Source: Allobosea caraganae
GTDB lineage: Bacteria > Pseudomonadota > Alphaproteobacteria > Rhizobiales > Beijerinckiaceae
DNA length: 64,000 nt
Reading direction: 5' to 3'
Assembly: GCF_003351345.1 (NCBI RefSeq)
Contig: NZ_QQTO01000019.1
Coordinates: 930,001-994,000 of the forward strand
Below, piece by piece: positions 7,998-16,182 of this stretch (positions are counted from its first letter, which is position 1; the number at the start of each line of letters is the position of its first letter). A program made the translations under genes and the position numbers. The notes beneath the pieces were generated by a model that was given only the letters and a program-made list of their open reading frames with translations, made no database searches and was not told where the DNA came from.

Positions 7998-9146
7998 ATG
8001 CTGGAACAAGATCGCGATAAGGGAGAAGGCCTTTTGCAGGCGGGATTGCAAGACAATCCGCGCTCGGGCGCGGCTATCAGCGTGCGCGGGCTGCATGTCG
8101 CCTATGGCGGCACGCGCGTTCTGCACGGCGTCGACCTCGATTTCACGCCGGGCAGCTTCACTGCGCTCCTGGGCTCCTCCGGTTGCGGCAAGACCACCTT
8201 GCTGCGCTCGCTGAGCGGCTTCGTGCCGGTCCAGTCCGGCTCGATCCTGGTCGGCGGCCGGGATGTCGCATCGCTGCCGCCGGAGAAGCGTGGTATGGCG
8301 ATGGTGTTCCAGTCCTATGCGCTCTGGCCGCATATGACCGTGCTGCAGAATATCGGCTACGGCTTGAAGCTGCGCGGCGCCTCCAGCGCCGAGATCGCCA
8401 CCAAGGTCGCCGCGATGCTCGAATTCCTGGGCCTGCCCGGATATGAGAGCCGCAAGGTCACCGCGCTTTCGGGTGGGCAGCGCCAGCGCGTCGCGCTCGG
8501 CCGGGCGCTCGCCATCGACCCCGGCATCCTGCTGCTCGACGAGCCGCTCTCCAACCTCGACGCCAAGATCCGCATGACGATGCGGCACGAGATCCGCGCG
8601 ATCCAGCAGCGGCTCGGCCTCACCGCCGTCCACGTCACGCATGACCGCGAGGAGGCCATGACCATGGCCGACCGGCTGGTGATCATGCAGGCGGGGCGGA
8701 TCGCGCAGGTCGGCACGCCCGAAGAGGTCTATGACCGCCCGGCGACCGCCTTCGTCGCGAATTTCATGGGCGCCGAGAACGTCCTGCCGGTCCGCGTCGA
8801 GCGCTCGGGGCAGGGCGCCTCGCTGCATGCGGGCGGGGCCTCGGCCAGCCTGGCGGCATCACCCTCCGCCGCTTTTCCGGCCGGAGAGGCCGTCGCCTAT
8901 TTCCGCGACGACGTCGCGCGCCTGGACGCGGTCGACGCGCCGGCCTCCGGCGACCTGGTCGTGCCCGGGCTGATCGCCGCCCGCGCCTATCCGGGCGGAG
9001 TCTACCGTTACCGCGTGGAGGCCGCCGGCCGTGAGATCACGGTCGACGACGCCACCCGCCACGAACTCGGAACGAAGGTCGGGCTGCGCATTCCCGTGCA
9101 GCGCCTTCACATCTTCCCGGCGACCGAGGCCGGGATTGCTGCCTGA
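7998..9146 (+). CDS. ABC transporter ATP-binding protein (PotA/FbpC-like)
   Basis: An approximately 382-residue ATPase. Walker A LGSSGCGKTTLLRS, Q loop MVFQSYALWPHM, signature LSGGQRQRVALGRALA, Walker B ILLLDEPLSNLD and switch HVTHDREEAM are all intact, and a TOBE-like C-terminal domain follows (about residues 240-382). The start is uncertain. The ATG at 7998 has no ribosome site, while an in-frame TTG at 8034 is preceded by GGGAGAAGG at 8021-8029, the best ribosome site in the region, and gives a 370-residue protein starting before AISVRGLHVAYGG. It is the first gene of a complete importer: ATPase, SBP, permease, permease. Confidence 0.87.
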   Translation: MLEQDRDKGEGLLQAGLQDNPRSGAAISVRGLHVAYGGTRVLHGVDLDFTPGSFTALLGSSGCGKTTLLRSLSGFVPVQSGSILVGGRDVASLPPEKRGMAMVFQSYALWPHMTVLQNIGYGLKLRGASSAEIATKVAAMLEFLGLPGYESRKVTALSGGQRQRVALGRALAIDPGILLLDEPLSNLDAKIRMTMRHEIRAIQQRLGLTAVHVTHDREEAMTMADRLVIMQAGRIAQVGTPEEVYDRPATAFVANFMGAENVLPVRVERSGQGASLHAGGASASLAASPSAAFPAGEAVAYFRDDVARLDAVDAPASGDLVVPGLIAARAYPGGVYRYRVEAAGREITVDDATRHELGTKVGLRIPVQRLHIFPATEAGIAA

Positions 9147-9160
9147 CAGGGGTTAGTCCA

Positions 9161-10291
9161 ATGCGCATCCTCACGATTGCCTGCTCGATCGCAGCGCTGA
9201 TGGCGGCTTCGCCGTTGTCCGCGCAGACCTTGAACGTCGCCACCGCCGGCGACCAGAACATGGTCGACTACGTCAAGGATTATCTCGGGCCGATGTTCGA
9301 GAAGTCCCATCCGGGCGTGAAGGTCGTTTCCGTCGGAACCGGCCCGGGCGATTCCGGCTCCCAGAAGATCTACGAGAAGCTCGACGCTCAGAAGGCCGGC
9401 AACGCGACCGATTTCGACGTCGTCGTCATCCACCAGAAGGCCGCCGGCACGATGGTGAAGGAAGGCCTGCTCGCCAAGTACACCGACAAGGTCGACACCT
9501 CGAAGATGGTCTCCAGCGAGTCGGCCAAGAACTCGCTCGGCTCCGACGTCTCGGGCTTCGTCATCCCGATGTTCCAGTCGCAGACTGCGCTGGCCTACAA
9601 TGCCGACCTGCTGAAGACCCCGCCGAACACCTTCGCCGAGCTGAAGGATTGGGCCGCGAAGAACCCGAAGCAGTTCGGCTATAACGGCATCAAGGGCGGC
9701 ATGTCCGGCGTCGCCTTCGTCACCGGCTGGGTCTACGCCTTCGGCGGCGACTCCGACAAGCTGATCAAGGGCCCGTACGATCCGGCCGTGAAGGCGAGCT
9801 GGGACAAGGCTCTCGGCGAGCTCAAGGACTTCAACAAGAACGTCATCATCACCCCCGGCAATGCCGGCACGCTGGACATGCTGAACCGCGGCGAGATCGC
9901 GATCGGCCCGGTCTGGGTCGACATGTTCTATTCCTGGCAGGCCGACGGCAAGCTGCCGCCGAACATGAAGCTCAAGCTCGCTGCTCCCGGCATGCCCGGC
10001 CAGCCGATGTACTACGCCGTGCCGGAGAAGACCGCCAACCGCAAGCTCGCGGAAGAGTTCATCGCGCTCGCCACCAGCCCGCAGGTGCAGGCTGACGGCA
10101 TCGTCAAGAAGTTCAACTGGTATCCGGGCATCGACGCCAAGAACCTCGAAGGCAAGCTCGACCAGGCCGCCTGGAACAAGCTCTTCACCGACATCACCCC
10201 GGCCGACCTCTCCTCTAAGGGGAAGTCCTTCCCGATCGCGCCCTACTTCAACGACATTCTCGAGAGCTACGAGAAGAAGGTCGCGAACTGA
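9161..10291 (+). CDS. ABC transporter substrate-binding protein (extracellular family 1)
   Basis: A 376-residue secreted binding protein. It has a Sec signal peptide of about 20 residues ending SPLSAQ, then TLNVATAGDQNMVDYVKDYL, the usual first strand and helix of family-1 SBPs of the iron, spermidine or sulfate type. The mature part is rich in lysine and aromatic residues (FGYNGIKGGMSG, VGPVWVDMFYSW-like region). The codon use is strongly biased to C-ending codons, suggesting high expression. It lies 14 bases after the ATPase and is followed by a strong hairpin (10307-10330) before the permeases, as expected when the binding protein is made in excess. The ligand is not identifiable. Confidence 0.88.
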   Translation: MRILTIACSIAALMAASPLSAQTLNVATAGDQNMVDYVKDYLGPMFEKSHPGVKVVSVGTGPGDSGSQKIYEKLDAQKAGNATDFDVVVIHQKAAGTMVKEGLLAKYTDKVDTSKMVSSESAKNSLGSDVSGFVIPMFQSQTALAYNADLLKTPPNTFAELKDWAAKNPKQFGYNGIKGGMSGVAFVTGWVYAFGGDSDKLIKGPYDPAVKASWDKALGELKDFNKNVIITPGNAGTLDMLNRGEIAIGPVWVDMFYSWQADGKLPPNMKLKLAAPGMPGQPMYYAVPEKTANRKLAEEFIALATSPQVQADGIVKKFNWYPGIDAKNLEGKLDQAAWNKLFTDITPADLSSKGKSFPIAPYFNDILESYEKKVAN

Positions 10292-10306
10292 GCCTTCCCG
10301 TCAACC

Positions 10307-10330
10307 GCGGCCCAGCACCAGCTGGGCCGC
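10307..10330. promoter_or_regulatory. Intercistronic stem-loop between SBP and permease genes
   Basis: GCGGCCCAGC, loop ACCA, GCTGGGCCGC form a perfect 10-base-pair stem 16 bases after the SBP stop codon. No U-run follows, so it is more likely an RNA-stabilising or partial-termination hairpin that keeps SBP mRNA above permease mRNA, as known for malE-malF type operons. Confidence 0.65.
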
Positions 10331-10355
10331 ACTTTCTCCTGATCGGCGCTTGCCA

Positions 10356-11189
10356 ATGCTGTCTCAACGCCAACTGGCGCTGGTCCTGATCGCGCCGGGC
10401 CTCTTCCTGGTCGCGGCGCTCTTCCTCTACCCGCTCGTCTTCTCGCTGATCTCGGCCTTCACCCGGCCTGACGGCTCGTTCACGCTCGAATGGTTCGCCA
10501 AGGCCTACGAGCTCTATTCCGGCGACATCGTCTTCACGATCGTCATCGTCCTGGCCTCCTGCGTGCTGACGGCGGTGGCCGCGATCGTGATTGCCGGCAC
10601 GCTGACGCTGGGCGAGAACCCGTGGATCGTCGGCACGCTGAAGGCGCTCTACCGCTGGCCGCTCTTCATCCCGTTCATCGTCGCGGCGCAGTGCATGCGC
10701 ACCTTCCTCGCCAAGAACGGCTTGATGAACAACACCTTCGTCTCGCTCGGGCTGATGGAGCCCTTGAGCGCGATCAGCTTCCTCGACTGGCGCGGCATCA
10801 TCGCCACCTTCGTCTGGAAGCAGACGCCCTTCGTCGCCCTGCTGCTCGCCGGCGCGCTCGCCTCGATCGACCGGGCGACGCTCGAGGCCGGCCGCAACCT
10901 CGGCGCCTCGCGGGCGAGGGTGATGCTGGAGCTGGCGCTGCCGCAGGTGATGCCGACGCTGCTCGTCGCGCTCGTGCTCTCCTTCGTGACGATGCTCTCG
11001 GTGCTCTCGGTGCCGATGATGGTCGCAGGCTCGCAGCCGACCATGCTGACCGTCGACATGGCCTTCCGCATCAACGCCTATGGCGACTACGCCACCGCCA
11101 ATGCGCTCGGCGTCATCACCTACCTGATCAGCGCCGGCGCCGCGATCATCTACCTGAAGCGCGGCATGAACCAGGAGGCGACGTCATGA
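10356..11189 (+). CDS. ABC transporter permease
   Basis: A 277-residue inner-membrane permease with six hydrophobic segments; the first is LALVLIAPGLFLVAALF. The EAA loop is LEAGRNLGASRARVMLELAL then PQVMP (about residues 172-195). The ATG at 10356 is chosen over a TTG six bases upstream. The end overlaps the next permease start in an ATGA. It is the partner of the ATPase at 7998 and the SBP at 9161. Confidence 0.88.
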   Translation: MLSQRQLALVLIAPGLFLVAALFLYPLVFSLISAFTRPDGSFTLEWFAKAYELYSGDIVFTIVIVLASCVLTAVAAIVIAGTLTLGENPWIVGTLKALYRWPLFIPFIVAAQCMRTFLAKNGLMNNTFVSLGLMEPLSAISFLDWRGIIATFVWKQTPFVALLLAGALASIDRATLEAGRNLGASRARVMLELALPQVMPTLLVALVLSFVTMLSVLSVPMMVAGSQPTMLTVDMAFRINAYGDYATANALGVITYLISAGAAIIYLKRGMNQEATS

Positions 11190-12001
11190 TCCGCCTGGCA
11201 TCGACCGCACGCGCGGCGCTCGCCGCCGCGCTGCTGACCGCCTTCGCCTTCGTCCTGATCGGCCCGCTCGCCAACCTCGCGCTCTGGTCCGTGGCCGAGC
11301 GCTGGTACACGCCCTACAAGCTGCCGGTCAGCTACGGCACGCGCTACTGGGAGCAGGTCTTCCGACCGTCCGGCGACGCCATGGCCTCGCTCGGCACCAG
11401 CGTCTGGATCGCGGTGCTGACGGTGATCGTCGCGCTCGCGCTGTCGATTCCGGCGGGCTACGCGCTGGCGCGCCTGAAGCTGCCGATGCGCTCGCTGTTC
11501 ATGGTCATGTTCCTGCTGCCGCAGGCCTTTCCCTCGGTGGCGATCTACATCAACGTCGCGCGGACCTTCTACCAGCTCGGCATCAACGGCACCGTCTTCG
11601 CCGTCGTGCTGGTCCATGCCGCCCATGGCCTGGTCTATTCGGTCTGGATCGCGGCTGCCGCCTTCGCCGCCGTCGACAAGGATCTGGAGCTGGCGGCGCG
11701 CAATATCGGCGCCTCGCCGATGCGCACCTTCGCCACGGTGACGCTGCCCCTGGCGATGCCGGGCATCATCGCCAGCGGCATCTTCGTCTTCCTGGAATCG
11801 CTCGACGAGTTCACCGGGACGTTCTTCGTCGGCGTGCCGCAGGTCATCACCTTGCCGCTGCTGCTCTATAACGCAGCCATGGGCGGCAATTATCAGGTCG
11901 CCTCGATCACGGCGCTGATCCTGCTCGTGCCCTCCGTGCTGTTCATGCTGTTCATCGAGCGCTTTTTGCGTGCCGACGTGCTGGCGAAGGTCGGCGCCTG
12001 A
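11186..12001 (+). CDS. ABC transporter permease
   Basis: A 271-residue inner-membrane permease, second of the pair. Hydrophobic segments include ALLTAFAFVLIGPLANLALW at the N-terminus. The EAA loop LELAARNIGASPMRTFATVT followed by LPLAMPGI lies near residues 165-195, and the C-terminus reads VLFMLFIERFLRADVL. It overlaps the previous permease by four bases and closes the operon. No enzyme gene is linked in the same operon, so the substrate stays open. Confidence 0.88.
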   Translation: MIRLASTARAALAAALLTAFAFVLIGPLANLALWSVAERWYTPYKLPVSYGTRYWEQVFRPSGDAMASLGTSVWIAVLTVIVALALSIPAGYALARLKLPMRSLFMVMFLLPQAFPSVAIYINVARTFYQLGINGTVFAVVLVHAAHGLVYSVWIAAAAFAAVDKDLELAARNIGASPMRTFATVTLPLAMPGIIASGIFVFLESLDEFTGTFFVGVPQVITLPLLLYNAAMGGNYQVASITALILLVPSVLFMLFIERFLRADVLAKVGA

Positions 12002-12402
12002 GGCCGGCTGCTGCAGGGCAACCGGGTGAAGTGGAACACCGGCGCTGATGAAGGGCGCAAGCCCTCCCCCCGCTTGCGGTGGGGAGGGTTGGGTGGGGGG
12101 CAGTGCCGCCTGGTGTTATGCAGAAGAACGGTCGCGACCTGCTTTCCGGCCCCCCATCCCTAACCCTTCCCCACCGCAAGCGGGGGGAAGGGGACGAGCC
12201 TCCCCTTCATCCGATCGCGTTGGCGGCGGCCGCGGGACGCATTGCCTTGGCCGGCCGGGCGGAGGATGATGGCCCCGCCCGCATTGCTGCCGCGTGCGGT
12301 CGGCCATGCCGGTATGTCGCAGCGGCAGCGGCGGCAGCCCCTGCAATGGCGGCGGCGGCATCCTATATAGGCGCCTGAGTTTCAGAAGCCTGGAGGTGCA
12401 AC
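12002..12402. other. 401-base intergenic region with a palindromic repeat
   Basis: No coding sequence is supported here; the short open frames are Pro/Arg-rich and composition-driven. The first half carries the inverted repeat at 12062-12194. The second half is GC-rich with GCGGC repeats and leads to the msrA ribosome site TGGAGG just before 12403. Confidence 0.6.
12062..12194. repeat. Palindromic intergenic repeat (CCCTCCCC...GGTGGGGAGGG family)
   Basis: The left arm (12062-12100) contains CCGCTTGCGGTGGGGAGGG and the right arm (12150-12194) contains its reverse complement CCCTTCCCCACCGCAAGCGG with few mismatches; the loop is about 50 bases. Each arm also holds the smaller palindrome CCGCTTGCGG. 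The layout matches REP/BIME-like elements placed after operons. The same general plan, with a different arm sequence, occurs at 53096-53358. Confidence 0.7.
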
Positions 12403-12939
12403 ATGAGCGATCAAACGGAACGTGCGGTCCTGGCCGGTGGCTGCTTCTGGGGAATGCAGCAGCTGATCCGCCGGCAGCCGGGCGTGCTCTCGACGCGCGT
12501 CGGCTATACCGGCGGCAGCGTCAAGAACGCGACCTACCGCAACCATGCCGGCCATGCCGAGGCGATCGAGATCGTCTTCGACCCGACCAAGACCAGCTTC
12601 CGCGAGATGCTGGAATTCTTCTTCCAGATCCACGACCCGAGCACGCTCGACCGCCAGGGCAACGATATCGGCGACAGCTATCGCTCGGAGATCTTCTACA
12701 CCAGCGAGGAGCAGCGCCGCGTCGCCGAAGAGACGATTGCGGACGTCGATGCCTCCGGCCTGTGGCCGGGCAAGGCCGTGACCGCGCTCAGCCCCGTAGG
12801 CGAGTTCTGGGAGGCCGAGCCGGAGCACCAGGACTACCTGGAGCGCTATCCAAGCGGCTATACCTGCCACCGCATCCGCCCGGGCTGGCGGCTGCCGCGG
12901 CGACAGGATGCGGCAGCGCAGTCCAGCGCGGCGGGCTGA
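12403..12939 (+). CDS. msrA: Peptide-methionine (S)-S-oxide reductase MsrA
   Basis: A 178-residue cytosolic repair enzyme that reduces the S-form of methionine sulfoxide in proteins. The catalytic motif GGCFWG is present with C14, as is the family stretch [22 protein letters not shown] and [23 protein letters not shown] follow as in typical MsrA. There is no signal peptide. The only other cysteine is in the C-terminal part ([12 protein letters not shown]), so recycling through a second cysteine is possible. It lies nine bases before a molybdoenzyme gene and forms a likely three-gene operon with it and a flavin reductase. Confidence 0.95.
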   Translation: MSDQTERAVLAGGCFWGMQQLIRRQPGVLSTRVGYTGGSVKNATYRNHAGHAEAIEIVFDPTKTSFREMLEFFFQIHDPSTLDRQGNDIGDSYRSEIFYTSEEQRRVAEETIADVDASGLWPGKAVTALSPVGEFWEAEPEHQDYLERYPSGYTCHRIRPGWRLPRRQDAAAQSSAAG

Positions 12940-12948
12940 GCGACTGCG

Positions 12949-13554
12949 ATGGCGACGCGCGGCTTCACGGGACGACGCTCCACCGGCGACGAGACGGGGC
13001 GCGTTCCGCCCGGGCAGCACCTCGTCGAGGATTTTCCGGTGCTCTCGGCCGGGCCGACGCCGCGCGTCAAGCTCGACGACTGGTCCTTCACGCTCAAGAC
13101 CGGCCCCCGGCCAGTCAAGAGCTGGAGCTGGGCCGAGTTCAACGCCCTGCCTATCACCAAGATGACGCGCGACATCCACTGCGTCACGACCTGGTCGAAG
13201 CTGAACACGCCTTGGGAGGGCGTGCTGGTCGACGACATCCTGGCCGATGCCGGGATCGCGGCGCCGACCGGCTTCGCGTTGGCGCATTCCTATGATGGCT
13301 ACTCGACCAATGTCCCGACCGCCGACCTCATCGTCGGCAAGGCGATGGTGGCGCTGCGCTACGAGGGCGCGGCGCTGACGCCGGACCATGGCGGCCCGGC
13401 CCGGCTGCTGGTGCCGCATCTCTATTTCTGGAAGTCGGCGAAATGGCTGCACGGCCTGCAATTCACCGAGCGGGACGAGGCCGGTTTCTGGGAGCTGCGC
13501 GGCTACCACATGTACGGCGATCCGTGGCGGGAGCAGCGCTACACGAATGACTGA
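12949..13554 (+). CDS. Sulfite oxidase-like molybdopterin oxidoreductase (YuiH/YedY family, cytosolic)
   Basis: A 201-residue protein of the sulfite-oxidase fold. The molybdenum-ligand cysteine is C78 in DIHCVTTWSKLNTPWEG, and molybdopterin-contact motifs YDGYSTNVP, HGGPARLLVPHLYFWKSAKW and the C-terminal GYHMYGDPW are all present. It has no signal peptide and no dimerisation domain, so it is the short cytosolic YuiH-like form rather than the periplasmic MsrP. It overlaps by eight bases with a flavin reductase, its probable electron donor, and follows msrA, so a role in reducing methionine sulfoxide or another S/N-oxide is a reasonable but unproven inference. Confidence 0.85.
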   Translation: MATRGFTGRRSTGDETGRVPPGQHLVEDFPVLSAGPTPRVKLDDWSFTLKTGPRPVKSWSWAEFNALPITKMTRDIHCVTTWSKLNTPWEGVLVDDILADAGIAAPTGFALAHSYDGYSTNVPTADLIVGKAMVALRYEGAALTPDHGGPARLLVPHLYFWKSAKWLHGLQFTERDEAGFWELRGYHMYGDPWREQRYTND

Positions 13555-14299
13555 CGCGGGCGCGGCAGCGCTGCCCCGCCGCTGGCAGAGCGCCAAGATT
13601 GTGCGGATCGTCCAGCGCACGGCGCGGATCAAGAGCTATTTCTTCGACCTGCCAGAGCCCTTCGCGTATCAGGCCGGGCAGCATGTCGATGTCCGGCTGA
13701 CGGCTCCGGACGGCTACCGCGCCATGCGCAGCTACTCAATCGCGAGCGGGCTGGGCGGGGCAGGACCGCTCGAACTCGCCATTGAGCGGCTCGATGACGG
13801 CGAGGTCTCGCCCTTCTTCCATGACGTCGCCGAGGTCGGCGATGAGATCGAATTGCGTGGGCCGCTCGGCGGCCATTTCGTCTGGTCGCCGGCCGATGGC
13901 GGCCCGCTGCTGCTGATCGGCGGCGGCTCGGGCGTCGTGCCGCTGATGTCGATGCTGCGAGAGCTGCATTCGTCCGGCGCGCCGGTGCCGGCTGCGCTGC
14001 TGCTCTCGGCTCGGACCTGGGACGAGGCCCTCTTTCGCGATGAGCTGATCGCGCTGGAGCGCGAGCTGGGTTCGTTCGCGCTCGCCTTCGCGCTGACGCG
14101 CGAGCCGCCGCGCCGGCCGGAGGATTACGGAAGGCGGGCCGACATGGCGATGGTGTCCGAGGTGATGGCCCGGCTACCAGCACTGCCGAGGCATGTCTTC
14201 GTCTGCGGCTCCAACGCCTTCGTCGGTACGGCTGCGGATGGCGTGGTCGCCGCGGGGGTGCCGGCCACGAGCGTGCGGACCGAACGCTATGGCGCGTAG
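13547..14299 (+). CDS. FAD/NAD(P)H oxidoreductase, ferredoxin-NADP reductase type
   Basis: A 250-residue flavin reductase. The FAD-binding signature is RSYSIAS (about residue 65), with the phosphate loop DEIELRGPLGGHF, then the NAD(P) motif IGGGSGVVPLMSMLRE and the C-terminal CGSNAFV. No 2Fe-2S domain is attached, so electrons must pass directly to a partner. The ATG at 13547 lies inside the molybdoenzyme gene (overlap ATGACTGA), meaning close translational coupling, and this makes the molybdoenzyme the obvious partner. It ends two bases before the convergent permease gene. Confidence 0.85.
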   Translation: MTDAGAAALPRRWQSAKIVRIVQRTARIKSYFFDLPEPFAYQAGQHVDVRLTAPDGYRAMRSYSIASGLGGAGPLELAIERLDDGEVSPFFHDVAEVGDEIELRGPLGGHFVWSPADGGPLLLIGGGSGVVPLMSMLRELHSSGAPVPAALLLSARTWDEALFRDELIALERELGSFALAFALTREPPRRPEDYGRRADMAMVSEVMARLPALPRHVFVCGSNAFVGTAADGVVAAGVPATSVRTERYGA

Positions 14300-14301
14300 C
14301 G

Positions 14302-15174
14302 TCAGTCGCGTGGGTTGAGCGCGTCGTTCAGGCCGTCGCCGAGCAGGTTGAAGCCCACGACGACGGCGATGATCGCGAGGCCCGGCCAGAGGGCCATCCA
14401 GGGCGCCTCGCCCAAAAACTGCCGGGCGACGTCGAGCATGCTGCCCCAGGACGGGGCGGGGGGAAGCTGGCCGAGGCCGAGGAAGGCGAGGCTCGCCTCC
14501 GCCAGCACCGCGATGGCCATGGTCAACGTTGCCTGCACCACGATGGGCGGCAGGATGTTGGGCAGGATCTGGCCGGTCAGGATCGCGACATGGCCGATGC
14601 CCTGCGAGCGAGCGGCGGCGATGTAGTCCTCGGTGCAGACGACCAGTGTCTGTGCGCGGGCCACCCGGACGAAGATCGGCATGGCGGAAATGCCGATCGC
14701 GATCATCGCGTTCTCCAGGCTCGGGCCGAGGAAGGCGGCGAGCGCGATCGCCAGCACGAGGAAGGGGCAGGCAAGCAGCGCATCGGCCAGCCGCGAGATC
14801 GCCATGTCGGTGAACCTGCCGAAATAGCCGGCGAGCATGCCGAAGGGCAGGCCTATCAGCACGGCGACTGCGACCGAGACGATGCCGGCAGAGAGCGAGG
14901 CGCGCGTGCCGAAGATGACGCGCGAGAGCACGTCGCGGCCGAGATCGTCGGTGCCGAACCAATGGGCTGCGCTCGGCGCCTCGCGGATCGCCATCCAGTC
15001 CGGCGAATTCGGCTCGTAGGGCGCAATCAGCGGCGCGAAGACGGCGATGACGACGAAGAACAGCACGATCGCCGCGCCGATCAGCGCCGAGGGCTCATGC
15101 AGGATGCGCCCCAGACCTGAGCGCGAGTTGGCGCGGGCAGGCGCGGCGGTCGGAGCGGTTGCGGGCAGCGTCAC
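14302..15174 (-). CDS. Peptide-type ABC transporter permease, DppC-like
   Basis: A 290-residue inner-membrane permease of the oligopeptide/nickel family. After a short cytosolic N-terminus rich in Ala/Pro comes GRILHEPSALIGAAIVLFF, and the family region EPNSPDWMAIREAPSAAHWF with GTDDLGRDVLSRV is intact, as is the EAA loop EDYIAAARSQGIGHVAILTG. The start overlaps the upstream DppB-like gene by four bases. No ATPase is on this strand; the fused ATPase at 21503 is the likely energiser. Confidence 0.92.
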   Translation of the reverse strand: MTLPATAPTAAPARANSRSGLGRILHEPSALIGAAIVLFFVVIAVFAPLIAPYEPNSPDWMAIREAPSAAHWFGTDDLGRDVLSRVIFGTRASLSAGIVSVAVAVLIGLPFGMLAGYFGRFTDMAISRLADALLACPFLVLAIALAAFLGPSLENAMIAIGISAMPIFVRVARAQTLVVCTEDYIAAARSQGIGHVAILTGQILPNILPPIVVQATLTMAIAVLAEASLAFLGLGQLPPAPSWGSMLDVARQFLGEAPWMALWPGLAIIAVVVGFNLLGDGLNDALNPRD

Positions 15175-16112
15175 GTCCTGAGCCTCGGATTGAGCAGGAC
15201 ATAGGCGAGGTCGGCCAGGAAGCTCATCAGCAGGAAGACGGCGGCCGTGCAGAGCACGACGGCCTGGACGACGGCGTAGTCGCGGCTGAAGACGCCGTCC
15301 ACGATCATCTTGCCGAAGCCGGGGATGGAGAAGACCTGCTCAGTCAGGACCGCGCCGGCCAGCAATTCGCCGAACTGCAAGGTGCCGAGCGTCACCACCG
15401 GGATCAACGCGTTGGGGAGCGCATGACGCAGCACGAGCTTGCGCTCCTTCACGCCCTTGGCGCGGGCGGTGCGGATGTAATCCTGCTTCATCGCCTGGAT
15501 CATGGCGCTGCGGGTGTGGCGCATGATGATCGCCGCCGTGCCGGTGCCGAGCACGAGCGCCGGCATCAGCATCGCCTTCAGGTTGCCCCAGAGGTCTTCG
15601 GATGGCGGCACATAGCCGCCGGCCGGCAGCCAGCCGAGATGCACCGAGAAGAGCAGGATCAGCATGATGCCGAGCCAGAAATTCGGGATCGACAGGCCGG
15701 CCAAGCCGAACAGGCTCGCGCCATAGTCGAGCGCCGAGCCGCGCCTGAGCGCCGCGATGATGCCGATCGGCAGGCCGAGCAGCAGCGCGATCAGCATCGA
15801 GAGCACGGCGAGCTCGATCGTCACCGGCAGCTTCTCGGCCAGCATCGTGCCGATCGGCAGGCGGGTGCGGACCGAATTGCCGAAATCGCCCTGGAGCAGC
15901 CCGCCGAGCCAGGCGGCGTATTGCACCGGGACGGGATCGTTGAAGCGGTACTTCTCGCGCAGGTACTCGATGACCTCGGGGTTGCGCTCCTCGCCGGCGA
16001 GCGCCAGGGCCGGGTCTCCGGGCAGGAGCTTCTGCAGCCCGAACACCATCATCGAGACCAGCAGCAGCGTCGGGAGCGCAACGCCGAGGCGGCGCAGAAG
16101 CAGGGCCGTCAT
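15171..16112 (-). CDS. Peptide-type ABC transporter permease, DppB-like
   Basis: A 313-residue inner-membrane permease. The N-terminus MTALLLRRLGVALPTLLLVS and the region LPIGTMLAEKLPVTIELAVL are typical of DppB/OppB, as are QDYIRTARAKGVKERKLVLR then HALPNALIPVVT (EAA loop) and the C-terminal DLAYVLLNPRLR. It follows the SBP after a 70-base spacer containing a strong hairpin (16143-16168) and overlaps the DppC-like gene by four bases. Confidence 0.93.
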   Translation of the reverse strand: MTALLLRRLGVALPTLLLVSMMVFGLQKLLPGDPALALAGEERNPEVIEYLREKYRFNDPVPVQYAAWLGGLLQGDFGNSVRTRLPIGTMLAEKLPVTIELAVLSMLIALLLGLPIGIIAALRRGSALDYGASLFGLAGLSIPNFWLGIMLILLFSVHLGWLPAGGYVPPSEDLWGNLKAMLMPALVLGTGTAAIIMRHTRSAMIQAMKQDYIRTARAKGVKERKLVLRHALPNALIPVVTLGTLQFGELLAGAVLTEQVFSIPGFGKMIVDGVFSRDYAVVQAVVLCTAAVFLLMSFLADLAYVLLNPRLRT

Positions 16113-16142
16113 GGCGGCTATCGTGCTCCGTTCTTGTTCTTG

Positions 16143-16168
16143 ATCCGGGGCGCTTCAGCGCCCCGGAT
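16143..16168. promoter_or_regulatory. Intercistronic stem-loop between SBP and DppB-like permease
   Basis: ATCCGGGGCGC, a four-base loop, and GCGCCCCGGAT form a perfect 11-base-pair stem between the SBP stop (16183) and the permease start (16112). There is no U-run. It is the second case in this window of a hairpin exactly between an SBP gene and its permease genes, and probably raises the SBP:permease ratio. Confidence 0.68.
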
Positions 16169-16182
16169 GGGTCGGAAACGTG

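Noticed and set aside
12079-12378. Small genes in the msrA upstream region
   Set aside because: Pro/Arg-rich short frames over a palindromic repeat; no ribosome site and no similarity that I recognise.
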